Shown: positions 13,359 through 24,662, numbered from the stretch's first letter. The stretch: DNA of 64,000 nt from Rhizoctonia solani (GCF_016906535.1 NC_057383.1:1488001-1552000); one strand, 5' to 3'. Numbers and translations: made by a program. Notes: generated from the sequence alone by a model not told the origin.

Positions 13359-15659
13359 TCAAGCGGCCCTCTGCACAAGACCTAGGAGTGCAGTTCCCCA
13401 ATCTCTCCTGAACAAACCATAGCCGGATACTACTTCTCTCTCGGGTTCGGGTGAATCTGCAGGTTGGTCGAACGGCGAGTCCTGGCCAATGTATAACTCT
13501 AGCGAGTCCGTTGACCAGAACAGCTTGAAGTAACCTAGCTCCATTTTTACACCTGGTTCGAGCATAAAAATTATCTCGTCGCCCATATCGCGACCGATTA
13601 TAATATAATTGCGTGCAGGCAGCTCGGGATCGGTGAGAGCGTTGCCTGAAACAGACCCTAGCAATGGATCTATATAGTAGGACTATATGAGCGAGATTTA
13701 CCCGTTGTGAAAAACTCAGTCTTGACTCACAGATAGCAAAATTTGCGAGATTGAAGTAGAACCCTTTATATGCAGGGGTATATTCAAGCGATTGGTGACT
13801 TAACCCCATAGGGAATGTCCGGTTGGACCACCAAGTCCACGACCCCTGTTTCTGAGTCGAGGACTTCATACGAATCTTCTGGTGCATTCTTGTCGTCACC
13901 AAAATCATTTGCGTCTTCGTTTACCTCTGGGAGCTTTACCAACTCGATAGTGACTCTTTCCTTGGCGTTATCCGGCGCACGATGAAGATGCCAATGCCAC
14001 TTGGCAGCGGCAAATAACACTTTTTCAACTTCCTTGCGCTGCGCAGGTTTGCGATACTTCAAGGTAGCTAGGCCGTGTTCCTCGGCCCGGGGGTCGTTTA
14101 TACAAAAGGCAACTTTTCCTGAATCGTCGAGCTCGACAGTAATATCGGCACTATCGCGTTCCTCATGGGCAACATACCCCACTTCACTCCCGTTAAATCC
14201 AGGCTCGGTAGCTCCGCTGTCAGAGCCTGAAGACTCGAAAATAGCAGCTTTAGCTGCGGGCGAGAACCAGCCTTGAGTTCATTTCCTGGACCCTGACCGA
14301 CTTGTCGTGCATACAGTCTCCCATCGGTCGGCTCCAACGGGGCCTGATCCTCGTTCTCAGGTTTCAGTTCGGTAACTGCCACCTTTGGAACTTGGGCATA
14401 AAATCTACCCAAGGAAGGAGCATCCTGCGTCGGGAAACCGTAGACCTCCCAGATGGATTGGAAGGTTACGCCCGATGCGGCTCCGGCTTGAAGAAGTAGT
14501 GAACCCCGCTCGAACTTTGCGGGAATAAATATAACACGCCGAGAGGGCACTCGAGAGTTGAAAATGTTGCGAGTAGTATGAGCCCCGTAACAATGTGGAG
14601 ATTGTCTGTCCCAATAGAGTGAGTAACTCAAGCTAGCCATTGTTAGGACAGCATCCAACGCACCTTGGAAGATTAGGTAAAGAAATCATCAGGTCACGGT
14701 ACGTGATTTTATCCACCCCATGCGCTCGAATGTTTTTCAACAACGCAACGGTAAAGGCGCCTCGACCCTTTTCTTCCCATGCCTTTTCTTCGTCTCCGCA
14801 CGCTGCAAGATGAACATGGGAAGACTGGTTGGTGCAAAAAGGTATTCCAGTCGACGAATATCGCGTGGGCAGCTGAAAGTTAAAACTCGGTTTCGGTGCA
14901 AAAATGTCACTATCGATATCCTCTGGAATGTCCATAGTAACCTCGGCACTACGTGATTGCCTTGTTCCGTCGTCGGGAAAGCTTGTGCGAGTGGCCGAGG
15001 CAGAGTGGCAGCAATCAAAGATCACGGTCTGAGATGTCCATCGGTTGGCTGATATAGCGAGGATGATCAAGGGATGGGGCGAAACACTTACCAAGTTGTT
15101 CCCCTTTGCCGCCGCAATTTCATTCAACAGAACACCAATAGTCTTGTCCGGAATACAGTTGACGAGCTCCGTAGAGCCTGGAATTGGGAATTTATAATCC
15201 TGAGGGAAAATCACTTGAATTTTCCCTGCCCCGTACAGTCTCTTCTGCTGCCTGGAGGGCTGATATGAGCCACCATGTCCGGCGTAGAAGATCAAGATCG
15301 GGTCTCCATTTTTGATGCGCGGGTCATGTACGAGGCTTCGGAATCCTTGTAATATGTTCACGCGGGATGCCTGCTCGTTGCGCAAGTTGATAATATGATT
15401 CGGAGGCACTTTGAGATCAAAAGTCAAGAATTTGAATATTTCGTCCGCGTCGCTTGCTGCCCCGTCGAGAGGCGTGATGTGTTTATAGTTGTTGATACCA
15501 ATAACGAGAGCATAGAGTTTTGGTTCTGAATGACTGGGGTTGGGTTGAATGCAGAATAAGTGTGTTATGCTCAGGGAGACGGTGTGTGAATATGTATACG
15601 TACTCTTCAATGACGATAGCCTTTTCTGTTGTTCCGGTTAATGGTGATTCAAATGACAT
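13359..15659 (-). CDS. C14 caspase-like protein E (best preserved copy)
   Basis: The start is the ATG at 15657-15659 (MSFESPLTGTTEKAIVIE), followed by a short intron. The domain starts LYALVIGINNYKHI at about residue 25. The catalytic His is in FYAGHGG (about residue 105) and the Cys in FDCCHSAS (about residue 174). Intron 15029-15091 lies between them; at 63 bp and without stops it can be read through in frame. Next come HVHLAACGDEEKAWEEKGRG and VDKITYRDLMISLP, an intron, and the C-terminal module: SPHCYG, LLLQAGAASGVT, EVGYVAHEERDSADI, VLFAAAKWHWHL, GFYFNLANFAI, LGYFKLFWST, DWGTALLGLVQRAA, with the stop at 13359. Only three frame breaks are needed, near 14260 (GG), 13800 and 13770 (AAA), each one missing base at or beside a short homopolymer. 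This copy is the template for reading the other four. It lies on the strand opposite to its neighbour D. Confidence 0.82.
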
Positions 15660-16223
15660 GTTTGTTACGCTGGTTATCAATGTGCCGCCTCAAACAGAGT
15701 GTGTAACAGAATTCTCCTTCTACCTGTATACTCTCGCGAGGTAAGCTGGGTTTGAGCTCGGGTGCTTGGCAAAGATTCGTACCCCAGAATCTCTTATATA
15801 GTCGGTATTGGAAGAAACTGTGAGCAGTGAATACACGAATCTAGACCCAGACTATAAGATTTTCCCTTTTTGGATGGGGAAGGGGGGGGGGACAAAGGTA
15901 GTCCGATAGTACCGCAATGCTTGGGACTAGAGTGTGATTTATATGGTCGAACGACTGGCCTGATTTCGATTCTCCCAGAACACAGCAACCGCTCTATAGC
16001 GTCGGTGATGGTGAATGACCGCGGCAAATAAGACGCCCGATAGTAATCATAATTTAAATGTCTTCATAATCGATGAGCGCTAGTCCCAAGAAGACGCAAA
16101 AGCCCCGGTTCAGCTCAGGTAGAAAGTTCCAGAGGTAGCCAAGTTGAAATCGAAGTTCTGTCGAGATGAGCACAAGCACAACTAACTTGTGTGCTTTGGG
16201 GACAAGGTAATGCAGGCGTTACG

Positions 16224-16259
16224 AAAACCTCCAAAATCTCTGGAGGTTTTGGAGGTTTT
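16224..16259. repeat. 13-nt perfect inverted repeat (hairpin)
   Basis: AAAACCTCCAAAA at 16224-16236 is the exact reverse complement of TTTTGGAGGTTTT at 16247-16259, with a 10-nt spacer that itself repeats GGAGG. It could form a stem-loop, but no function is assigned. Confidence 0.6.
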
Positions 16260-17066
16260 GTCGAGGGGATTCCAGAGGATCTACAATAGGCAGGTGATCA
16301 TGAGGAAATTGCAGGGATGCATAGCGACAGTGACGTAAGGCTTCAGTTGGATATGGCTGATATGAGTAGAAACCTTCTGTATTGTATCGCTGGTTGATAT
16401 GGCCATCAATCTTGTCCAGAGCGCGAACTAAATCAACCATAAAATTAGAATATCTAGGTTTGGCTTAGCCATTTAACCCCTAACCGAGTCCGACTTTCGG
16501 CGCATATTTCGGAACTCGTTATCCCTACTTGATGCCTTAGGTGATCGTTTAGAACTCTGGGAGCGTAACGTAGTGGTGCCTGGTAACATCCGTGGATTCA
16601 ATATGGCAATGTCCGCTAGCAGATTTATGGATACAAAAAGGAGATCTGTCAAACTTGTTCCTTATCCTAGGCCTTTGCAGGACTTGCCAGAGAATTTTGT
16701 TTATGTCTACTGGCACACAAGGTTACGTGGTCTGTATCTAGAGGGGTCTCGTAACTGGGGCCAGACACGAATTCCGTACACACTCGATTAGTCATATATA
16801 ACTACTTCACACAGTTTTTCACTCTTTGTACTGGAGCAAAGATAATGAACGGGGTTGAGTTGTGGGCGGATCGCGGTCTTCCATATGGAGTCAAGGGTGG
16901 CGAGTGGGCTGTGAAGAAAGGTTTTGTTCAAATTCGAATAAAATATCAGCTCTTGGACAGAAACAGAGAAAAGCTCAAGTAACCATATTAGTATTTGCAC
17001 CTTGAACACATCCAAACGGTTGCTCACGACGCAGCAAAAGATAATCGTCCGTTCCAAAGCTCAGTT

Positions 17067-17072
17067 CACGTG
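17067..17072. promoter_or_regulatory. CACGTG E-box upstream of the glycosidase gene
   Basis: The extended palindrome TTCACGTGATC lies about 170 bp upstream of the ATG at 17244. CACGTG is the core bound by fungal bHLH factors of the Cbf1 type. Binding here is inferred from position only. Confidence 0.35.
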
Positions 17073-17243
17073 ATCATGACGCAGAAATTCCCAAGCACTA
17101 GTGTTAGTCTTGGCTCCAGCCATAACGTCACATTTCTCCTTGTGTGCTTGGGAAACAAAATAAAGCCATGCGATCTTTGGGAACATGATGTTTGAGCGTC
17201 CGCTGCTCGCATACCGACTTTTTATTAACTACTTATGATTATA

Positions 17244-18642
17244 ATGAATATTATCTGTAGATCTGTGATAGTACTGTTTCTGTCGTCAACCGCGATAGCC
17301 GCAGATGGAAGCACAGGGCTCAACGCCTCGATGATCTCACAGGTCAAGCAACGATTGGAGGATTCTGCTCAGCTCAGGTTCGTGCTTCCAATATGCCACA
17401 CCAAGGTCCCTTGAAGCTAATCGCAGATCGGGTATAAAGTTGGGAGCTGGGAACACGCATCCAGACACTTCTCGAACTAGACACGCCTTCTTTCTCGGTG
17501 TTTAGTGAGGACTTTCCTCCTCCTCGCAATGCCCCCAACTCTCTCGACGATTGGTATTTCAAGGAACATTGTACAATCCAAGACTGCTGGAGAACTGCCC
17601 TTGATGCCAGACGGTAGCGCCGCCGACCCAGCGAGCAATGGCGTCGGTGTACTGATTGCCAATTGGACCGGCGCGTCGGTGGGTTATTAATTTTCTATCC
17701 CAAATACCACTTTATTCTAATCCTGTAAACAGGGAGGAAACTATGCCCAAGCAGCCGCAGACCAACTGACTTTTCTCCTCACCATCACTCCTCGAGCCCC
17801 CAACGGTGCCATCTCCCACCGAGCCGACGAAGCTCAGCTCTGGTCCGATTTCGTGTACATGGTCCCTCCCTTTCTCGCATACTACGGCGTCCTGACCGAT
17901 AACCAGACACTCGTCGAGGAGTCTTACAACCAAATCAAGTTGTATCGCGACGTGTTGGCTGACGATACCGGGATGTGGCAGCATATTCGGCTTGGGAGTT
18001 TTGAAGATCGCGGGTACTGGAGTACGGGCAACGGATGGGCCGCCATGGGCATGCTACGCGTCTTGGTCACGATACGCGGTAGCCAATGGTCCAGATCAAT
18101 GCGTAAACATGTCTCGGATCTGGAAAATTGGACTGAAGAGATCTTGAATGCTATGTGGCCCAAACTCGTACGTCCACTTTCTGATAAGAGCCACAAATAG
18201 TATTAAGTATGGATCTATACAGACCAACCAAGGCATGTTCTACAACTACGCAGACGACTCGTCCACGTTTCAAGACGCAGCCTCTGCCGCACTCATCGCA
18301 GCATCCACATACCGCCTCTCGCTCGTCTCCGGGATCCACACCCACCTGCCCTCGGCCGAACGAGTCCACGCCGCGCTGTCCAACGTCGGACCATCGACGA
18401 ACCCGAATGCGCGAGTCACGCCTGACGGATGGCTCACCCCGGTTGTGAACCCGCATTCGTTTGGGGAAGAGGGGCAGGAAAGTGCAGAGGGGCAGGCATT
18501 TGTGTTGCAGATGCATGCCGCGTGGGCGGATTGGGTGATGGATGGACGCCAAGGTGCTAATTCTGCCAAGAGGACATGTGGTGCTGCCAGGTGGTTGGTG
18601 GTATTGGGCGTGTTGGTGGGTGTGTTGGGAGTTGGGGCGTAA
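17244..18642 (+). CDS. GH105-like six-hairpin glycosidase, secreted, probably GPI-anchored
   Basis: The ATG at 17244 starts a signal peptide (MNIICRSVIVLFLSSTAIAA). The mature part shows WELGTRIQTLLELDTPSFSV, then QSKTAGELPLMPDGSAADPA, AISHRADEAQLWSDFVYMVP, MWQHIRLGSFEDRGYWSTGN and GWAAMGMLRVL. These fit fungal unsaturated rhamnogalacturonyl hydrolase-like (GH88/GH105 fold) proteins, which remove unsaturated uronic acids from pectin fragments. The C-terminus ends in a hydrophobic run (WLVVLGVLVGVLGVGA), as in GPI-anchor signals. At least four introns are seen; the first needs the AAG acceptor at 17430-17440. One single-base frameshift is needed near 17550, between PNSLDD and IGISRNIVQSK. The catalytic Asp cannot be named with certainty. 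The family call is fairly firm; substrate and anchoring are inferred. Confidence 0.75.
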
Positions 18643-18870
18643 TAACGCGCTGGGGCTTTTGATGACCTGAGATGATCCCACACACGACATGATACCACGA
18701 TAATGTATATATGCGTATTTGAACTACAGAAAGCATGGTTTGTAATGTATAAAGATGAAGTATTGCCCTAATCTAATTTATGTGGAATTTTTAGCTTCAT
18801 GAATTGGGATTATCTTCTACACCCTAGAGGTTTCTATGCTTTTGAATACAGCGGCCAATCCTCTATGGAT

Positions 18871-21018
18871 TTACCCTGTTTTATAAGACCCAACAACCCG
18901 TTCCCAAATGCTTCTACAATCAACATCCGCCCCAAGCCTCCCACAAAGCAAGAATGAACCAGATAATTTCCTGAGCATACACACAAAAGCTTAGCCATTT
19001 AATCCTCGACTACCCAAAACCCGCACGACTCACCGGTTCAAACTGTACGTCTCCGTGGGTGGGGGTGTCAACCGCAATCTCAGCATGACAGGAATAAGCG
19101 CACGGATCTCATCCGTGATCGTTTGAGATTTAAACGAAAACGGCTGGGCCGTCGATGCGCGGAACGGGATGCCCAAGAGGGTCATGGACCGAACGTGCGC
19201 GTCTACCATTTCCTGCACGGAAGTTTCAATCAACCAGACCCAGCCAGAGACGATTCCGCAACACTGCTTACTTGCTTTTCTTCTCCCGTGAGGTACCCAA
19301 GCTTCAACGAATATTCCACGCACGCGTCCCGGTCTTCTCTCACCGCAGCACTCAACAGTTCGAACCAGTTGTCCATAAACTCTTTGCTATACTCTCTCGA
19401 TGCGCCGAAATCGATGAGTTCCAACTGGTTGGTGCGTGGGTTGTATAAAAAGTTGGACCAGTTGGGGTCCGTTTGCATCAGGCGGAACTCGAAAAGCTCG
19501 CGTAGACAGAGGGTCAGAACGTCAGTCGCTATCTACACCAAAAAAAAAAAAGTCAAAACACGAATTCTTGGAAAGAGCTAAACTACGCACCTGATCTCTG
19601 ATATGTTTAGGCCATCTAGCGCCCTTGGCAACACTCACACCTTCCATCCACTCCATCGCCAACACCCGCTTGGTAGTCAACTCCCGAATCACCCTCGGCA
19701 CCCTAAACCTCTCGCCCTCTCGTCCTAAAAACTCGCCGAACCGCTCAATACACGATGCTTCCCGCTCGTAATCGCATTCCTCTGCCAGTTCGCCCTTCAT
19801 CACCGCCAACGTCCGGTCCAAATAAAGACCCCTGGGAAGGAGCGCGCTGGCGGTCAAGAAACTCGAAACGTTGGCCAAGTCAGAGTGGATCGACTGGGCA
19901 ATGTTGGGGAATTGGACTTTGAGTGCTATGGGTGCGTCGTTGGGTGGGATAGCCGCCTTGTGGACTTGGCCTATGGAGGCGGATGCGATTGGGATCGGGT
20001 CGAAATGAGAGAACTTTTCGTGCCAGTTGGGGCCGAGTTCTGCGGTTAAGACTTTCTAACCCAGGGTCAAGTTAATTTTATCTTGGTGTAGAGTATATGG
20101 GGAGTTACCTCGAGTTGAGAATTGGGCATATAATGCGCGTTGTTTTGTACCTGACGTAGAACACGTTCGATTTGCTCGGGCAGTACATGGGCATCTAACC
20201 AATGGATTAGACGGTCGTCTGAATAGGGTAAATGCACGCACCTTGGATACTGAGAAACTGGCCCAGTTTGAGTGCTGCGCCTCTCATACGAGACAACTTG
20301 TCTACAAGTCTCGATATATTTGCTTCGCTCATCATTGCACTCCCCGCGCCCGTACCCGAGCCTGTGGCCGCCCGTCGAACGTACTCCGATGCAGTTCCTG
20401 CTGTCAACGAGGCAGCAAGACCTGTTCACCTCCATGATGAGGCCTTCATAATCTTTTTTATCAATTATCAGATACTTACTTCCATAATGAAACAGTCTCC
20501 CGAGTCGAGATGATGGTACTCGGGAAGGGGTTAGCTTCACGGCAGGCTGGATAGGTGGTCGAGTGAATCCTTCATATAAATCCAAGCTCGGAGCATACCT
20601 CTGTCTCTTCATAGTAGTCGAAATCATCTAATTTGGCTTGACCTAGGTTTGCGCTCAGAACGGACCCATTAGACAGCGATACCTCCGGAGTGCCAGGCGC
20701 CGTGACTGGGGAAACCGGGTCTAATGCAGGCTCTTTCGTTTCGGAGGAATTAGCTTTATCAGCCTGAGTGTATGTCCATGTATTTGGGGGTATCGTGTAT
20801 CTCGAGCCTGTTTCACTCGTATCAAACGCGGGTTTAGCATCTCGAGTTCCGGCAGTTGTTTGAGTTTCTGGGCTTGGGTCGTTTCGGGTACGGTAAGCTG
20901 GACCATAAGCTGCAGAAGGAAGTTGTTTCTCCACACTTATCACGGCCGCCCTTTGAATAATCTGTGCTGCAGTACAAACCACAGTGAGAGCATCGTATAG
21001 ACGGCCTGGTGGTGGCAT
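18871..21018 (-). CDS. COQ8: COQ8/ADCK (ABC1) atypical protein kinase
   Basis: The ATG at 21018 (MPPPGRLYDALTVV) starts a ~150-residue low-complexity N-terminal region. The ABC1 kinase-like core follows: the KxGQ motif in MRGAALKLGQFLSIQ (about 20260), the Ala-rich nucleotide loop ASASIGQVHKA, the lysine strand ALKVQFPNIAQSI, the metal-binding loop MQTDPNWSNFLYN and the DFG-like LIDFGASREY. The C-terminus is in a separate exon (KLSGSFLLCGRLGA, RSIWERVVGSYKTG) and stops at 18871. COQ8 is a mitochondrial inner-membrane ATPase/kinase-like protein needed for the coenzyme Q synthesis complex. The long N-terminus could hold the targeting signal, though an obvious presequence is not seen. No frameshift was found. 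A CACGTG box lies 77 bp upstream. Another ADCK paralogue is possible, but KxGQ with the Ala-rich loop favours the COQ8 type. Confidence 0.88.
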
Positions 21019-21094
21019 CCAAGTTCAAATTAGGCGTCGATCGAATTTAGAGAAGCTGACGTCAAAGATGTGTTTGGGCGATCGAACGCAAGGT

Positions 21095-21100
21095 CACGTG
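21095..21100. promoter_or_regulatory. CACGTG E-box upstream of COQ8
   Basis: GGTCACGTGG, 77 bp upstream of the COQ8-like start codon on the minus strand. This is one of a set of similarly placed boxes in the window. Confidence 0.4.
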
Positions 21101-21198
21101 GATAAAGACTATTCGGTCGATAGATATTAAATTAAAATGAAAATACACTAGCCAGGGTAACCGGTTCATGCGTCATACATTGCACAATTCCCAGATCC

Positions 21199-21965
21199 TC
21201 AGCCACCCCCGTCACCACCTCCTCCACCACCATTACGACGGGAGCGTCTCCTATGCCTTGCCTTATTTTCAGCGATTGCCCAAGTGACTGCAATATGTAT
21301 CACGGTCAATTACTCAAATAATCAATATCTGAGACCACTTGGCTTACTTATGAGGGCATCTGCAAGGTGAGAGCCACTGGCTGTGATCTCCAGTGTTGAC
21401 TTTTTGCTCCGAAAGTGGTGTAAATGCGTTCGGTCATACACCGCCAAATTAAGCCCACTGTCAGCTGAAACACACTACGGTAAATCCAAAGTTAGCTAAG
21501 AACAGAGATAATGTTGGTAAGGCTCATGCGTACGTATAGTTTTCCCTTATCTTTCCATTTCAGTTTCTCGCCAGTCTGTGCGGTATGAATCCGTGACCTA
21601 CAAGTATGTACGTACGTGGTAACGATCCGGGTTAGTGTTGTAATAGTTAAATGGCTTTTCGTACGTTGAGAATCTTCCAGTTCTAGGGAATATTTCTTTA
21701 ATAAACATGGTTTCACCATCCCATGTTATGGTGCTCCTTTTAAAAACTTTCCAATGTATTGTTGCTAGTACCTGATCTCCCCGCTTAATAGTGGTATCCG
21801 ATCCCCCAAGGTGGTATTTTGACGTAACCTTGGAAATATTAGCTGGTAAATCAATGCGTTTGCAGCGTTTACGCACCTCATAAAATGTTGAACCTTCTGG
21901 ATCAATCAGCGTCGTGTTCTTGGGAGAAGTCCTTGAAAGGACGTATCTGGTACGATATGAATGTC
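21199..21965 (-). CDS. DUF6593-type protein 1 with Arg- and Gly-rich tail
   Basis: The exons read RYVLSRTSPKNTTLIDPEGS, YHLGGSDTTIKRGDQVLATI, HWKVFKRSTITWDGETMFIK, a segment with RSRIHTAQTGEKLKWKDKGK, VCFSADSGLNLAVYDRTHL, FRSKKSTLEITASGSHLADA, then a tail of Arg (HRRRSRR) and nine glycines or more with a stop at 21199-21201. The pattern (sandwich of short strands, IHW block, LEI block) matches the Agaricomycete DUF6593 family, whose function is unknown. The first exon is unclear and probably lies between about 21970 and 22200. The neighbour at 22928-23690 is a close paralogue, so this is a tandem pair on the same strand. Confidence 0.6.
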
Positions 21966-22073
21966 ATTTACGTAACCATAATACCATGTGTGTGCCTGCA
22001 TACGTACGTAGTCATTTTCTTGGGAGATGATGGAGGATTGCGGAGATTCAATGCAAGTATATATACGATTTCC

Positions 22074-22079
22074 CACGTG
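22074..22079. promoter_or_regulatory. CACGTG E-box near 5' end of DUF6593 gene 1
   Basis: CCCACGTGTC lies just upstream of the first recognisable exon of DUF6593 gene 1. Whether it is upstream of the true start is not known, because the first exon is unresolved. Confidence 0.25.
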
Positions 22080-22219
22080 TCGAGTGCTATATTTGACCCG
22101 AAGGTCAATACAAAGTTATGTCTGTCCGACGTCGATCTACAGAAGCTGGGCAAAGGCAGTGCTACGGCAGTGCTACGGCTGAACAGCCCGTGGAGTACTC
22201 GGACATTTAGTTGATGCAC

Positions 22220-22927
22220 TGTTCCTAAGTTATGACGTTCAGGAACCGGGCTATTGGCTTGATCCTGAGATTGGCCATATTATTATTCCAATTGGCATTA
22301 TACATATGACTCAACCTGATATCGCACTATCACCGCTGCTCCAGATGGTGTCGGTCCAATCGATTGGGGCTTCTATCCGACCTACGCGAAGTGTTATTTG
22401 GTGGTTAATTATCAACTCGAGTCACACTGATGAGGCGGTTATTCTGTCAGCGGCCGCAGCATTTCTAGTCCCCTGCAGTGCAGCTGGTGAGCCGGACTGT
22501 GATGGGCCGGTGGTTACCTATGCCATTCAAAATGGTTTCTTTCTCTGACGATTCCTGGTAGAGTTCATGAGGGGCGCATTGATATTTGCCTTAAGTTTGT
22601 GGCCATGCAGAGCCGTATTATGTGAATCGATCATACCTGTGCACTTCAGACATTGAATGCAGTTGATGATGATTTTCGCGTGCTGCACAGGCGGTTGTGT
22701 CTCAAAAGACGTGATATAGCGACCGGAAGGAGAAGGTCACTAGGCATCTATTAGTACATAATATTGGCCTAAGCTGTAGCTGCATACAAGGGGGTATTCA
22801 AACCTCCAGCTATAGTCTGATATTGATTACCGTAATCACAGTAGCGCGCCAGCATACATTCGATATTGGGGCATCACCGCCAGTGGGTAGGAAAATCCTC
22901 TGTTCTTATGAATCGGGTTCGGCAGGA
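22220..22927. other. intergenic region between the DUF6593 paralogues
   Basis: An 80-codon plus-strand frame (22306-22548) has no recognisable motif. Nothing else is supported here. Confidence 0.35.
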
Positions 22928-23690
22928 TTAGCCACCATCCCCGCCTCCGCCACCACCACCACCACCATGTCGACGAGAACGCCTCCTGTCTCTCGCCTTT
23001 TTCTCAGCAATAGCCCACGTAACTAGGAATAAAGAGATTATTTTATGCACCGTAAGTCTTCCAAGTTGAATCTCACTCACCCACAAGAGCGTCAGTAAGG
23101 TGAGCTCCGCTGGATGAAATATCCAATGTCGACTTTTTGCTCCGGAAAAGATAGAATAGCGTTCGCTCGTACATCGCAAGGTTCAACCCAGTGTCAACGG
23201 AAACACACTATTTATTAATTCCGAACACCAGGAGATTAGTCAACTTTGATTTAGGAGCAGTTGTTACTTACATAGAGCTTTGCACGATCCTTCCACTTGA
23301 ATTGTTCGCCACTTGGTGTAGTATAGACTCTTGATCTATAGGTCTTATCAGTTATCAATTGATAAAGCTCATTACAGTTTGGCATACGTTGAAAGAGTAC
23401 GGGATCTGGGAAATATCTCGCTAATCGTTGTGGTTTTGCCATTCCATGTAATGGTGCTTCTCTGAAACACTTTCCAGTGAATAGTTGCCAAAGTCTGGTC
23501 TGCTTTCTTGATTGTGGTCTGAGATCCTCCCAGATGATATGTGGAGGATATCTAGTTGAAGTATTCGTTCTTGTTAGAACGAAATCTGAATTATATTGGG
23601 TATTCGTACCTCGTATGCCACCGTTCCCCCAGGATCAATTAGGGTTGTGTTTTTGGGCGAGGTGCGAGAGAGCGTATACCTGACATTTAG
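22928..23690 (-). CDS. DUF6593-type protein 2 with Arg- and Gly-rich tail
   Basis: Paralogue of the preceding gene with the same exon order: RYTLSRTSPKNTTLIDPGGT (about 23680), YHLGGSQTTIKKADQTLATI, HWKVF, the GEQFKWKDRAKLY block, VCFSVDTGLNLAMYERTLF, FRSKKSTLDISSSGAHLTDA and TWAIAEKKARDRRRSRRHGG. A poly-Gly run follows and TAA lies at 22928-22930. The poly-Gly is coded by a GGT/GGC trinucleotide run (about 22933-22965) that may vary in length. The first coding exon is not resolved; it may lie between 23700 and 23950, where the sequence resembles the upstream part of paralogue 1. Function unknown. Confidence 0.6.
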
Positions 23691-23949
23691 ATGAAAATCA
23701 GATATGGAGCTTTCTTAAAAAGAGTTTGCTTTTTTACGTTGTCATTTTTAAGTAGAAGGCTTATTAAGAAACAGATGGTAGAGGGCGGAGATACTGGCGC
23801 CATGATTCATCGCGATATATAAGCCACATACATGCGCAGCAGCCTACCGAACTCGAGACGGCGCTTCACAGCCACGTATTCAAGTTGATCTACAGAAGCC
23901 TGATGGGCCACTGATGGCAGCTTCGTTGCCCGTGGAGCTCTCGGTGTAA

Positions 23950-24662
23950 CGACCAAGGTGACATAATATGAGTGCGCTGGAACCGAATTAGGCGAGCCTG
24001 CGGTATGAGTATATTAGCTACGAATATTTAATTGCTTAGCAGAAGTCAATAATATTAGTATAACATCTATTCGGCACGATGTTGCTGGGCTTCATGAGTC
24101 CTGTTTTATTGGATATTCCCTCGCCCGGAGGAGGGGGAGAGTGCTTGCTGGAGAGGCACAATGCACCCCCTATTATACCGTGCGTACATGTAATTTGATA
24201 GCCATTTTATGGCCCGCTGAGTACAATCAAAAATTTTGATGAGCCCTCTAGCAACCCAAGCTTAAGATTATGCCAAGTATCAGTGTATTTGTGGGTCAGA
24301 GGGTAGAATATCATGTGCGTTCGACGCCGCAGAGCCAAAATTCCGTCCCTCAGTCAGCTTTTCATCGACGTGTAAAATGCCAAGTTTTATTCGTATAATA
24401 TAGTGAGGAGTACCGGTTTGATATGACCATCCGCAACATTAACGATGAAGTGCAGTCGTTCATTTATCTCAATTTGGTTCATGAGAAATACGGCTTAGAT
24501 CATTCTGGCGCTTGTACCTGATGGCATAGCCACAGGTACGTCCGCCAAGCTTCGTGCGACCGCCACTCCTCTTGACAACAGCCAAGGCAAACGACGCAGC
24601 GTTTTCCAAACTTGGTCGATCTGAAACAATCGCTTAACGTTCGTTTATTACAAGTTATCAGG
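23950..24662. other. intergenic region upstream of the USP gene
   Basis: No gene, repeat or RNA recognised. It lies between the 5' end of DUF6593 gene 2 (minus strand) and the universal stress protein gene (plus strand), so it may hold two divergent promoters. Confidence 0.4.

Larger units (their letters stand above)
15660..17243. other. gene-poor stretch with a short hairpin
   Basis: No gene is supported in 1.6 kb. Short open frames at 16219-16440 (minus) and 16573-16791 (plus) show no motif that I recognise. The region holds a perfect 13-nt inverted repeat (16224-16259) and a CACGTG box at 17067, listed separately. Confidence 0.4.

Noticed and set aside
16219..16440. Minus-strand 73-codon frame starting MVDLVRALDKIDGHINQRYN
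   Set aside because: Its 3' end is made of the hairpin repeat and no homologous family is known to me.
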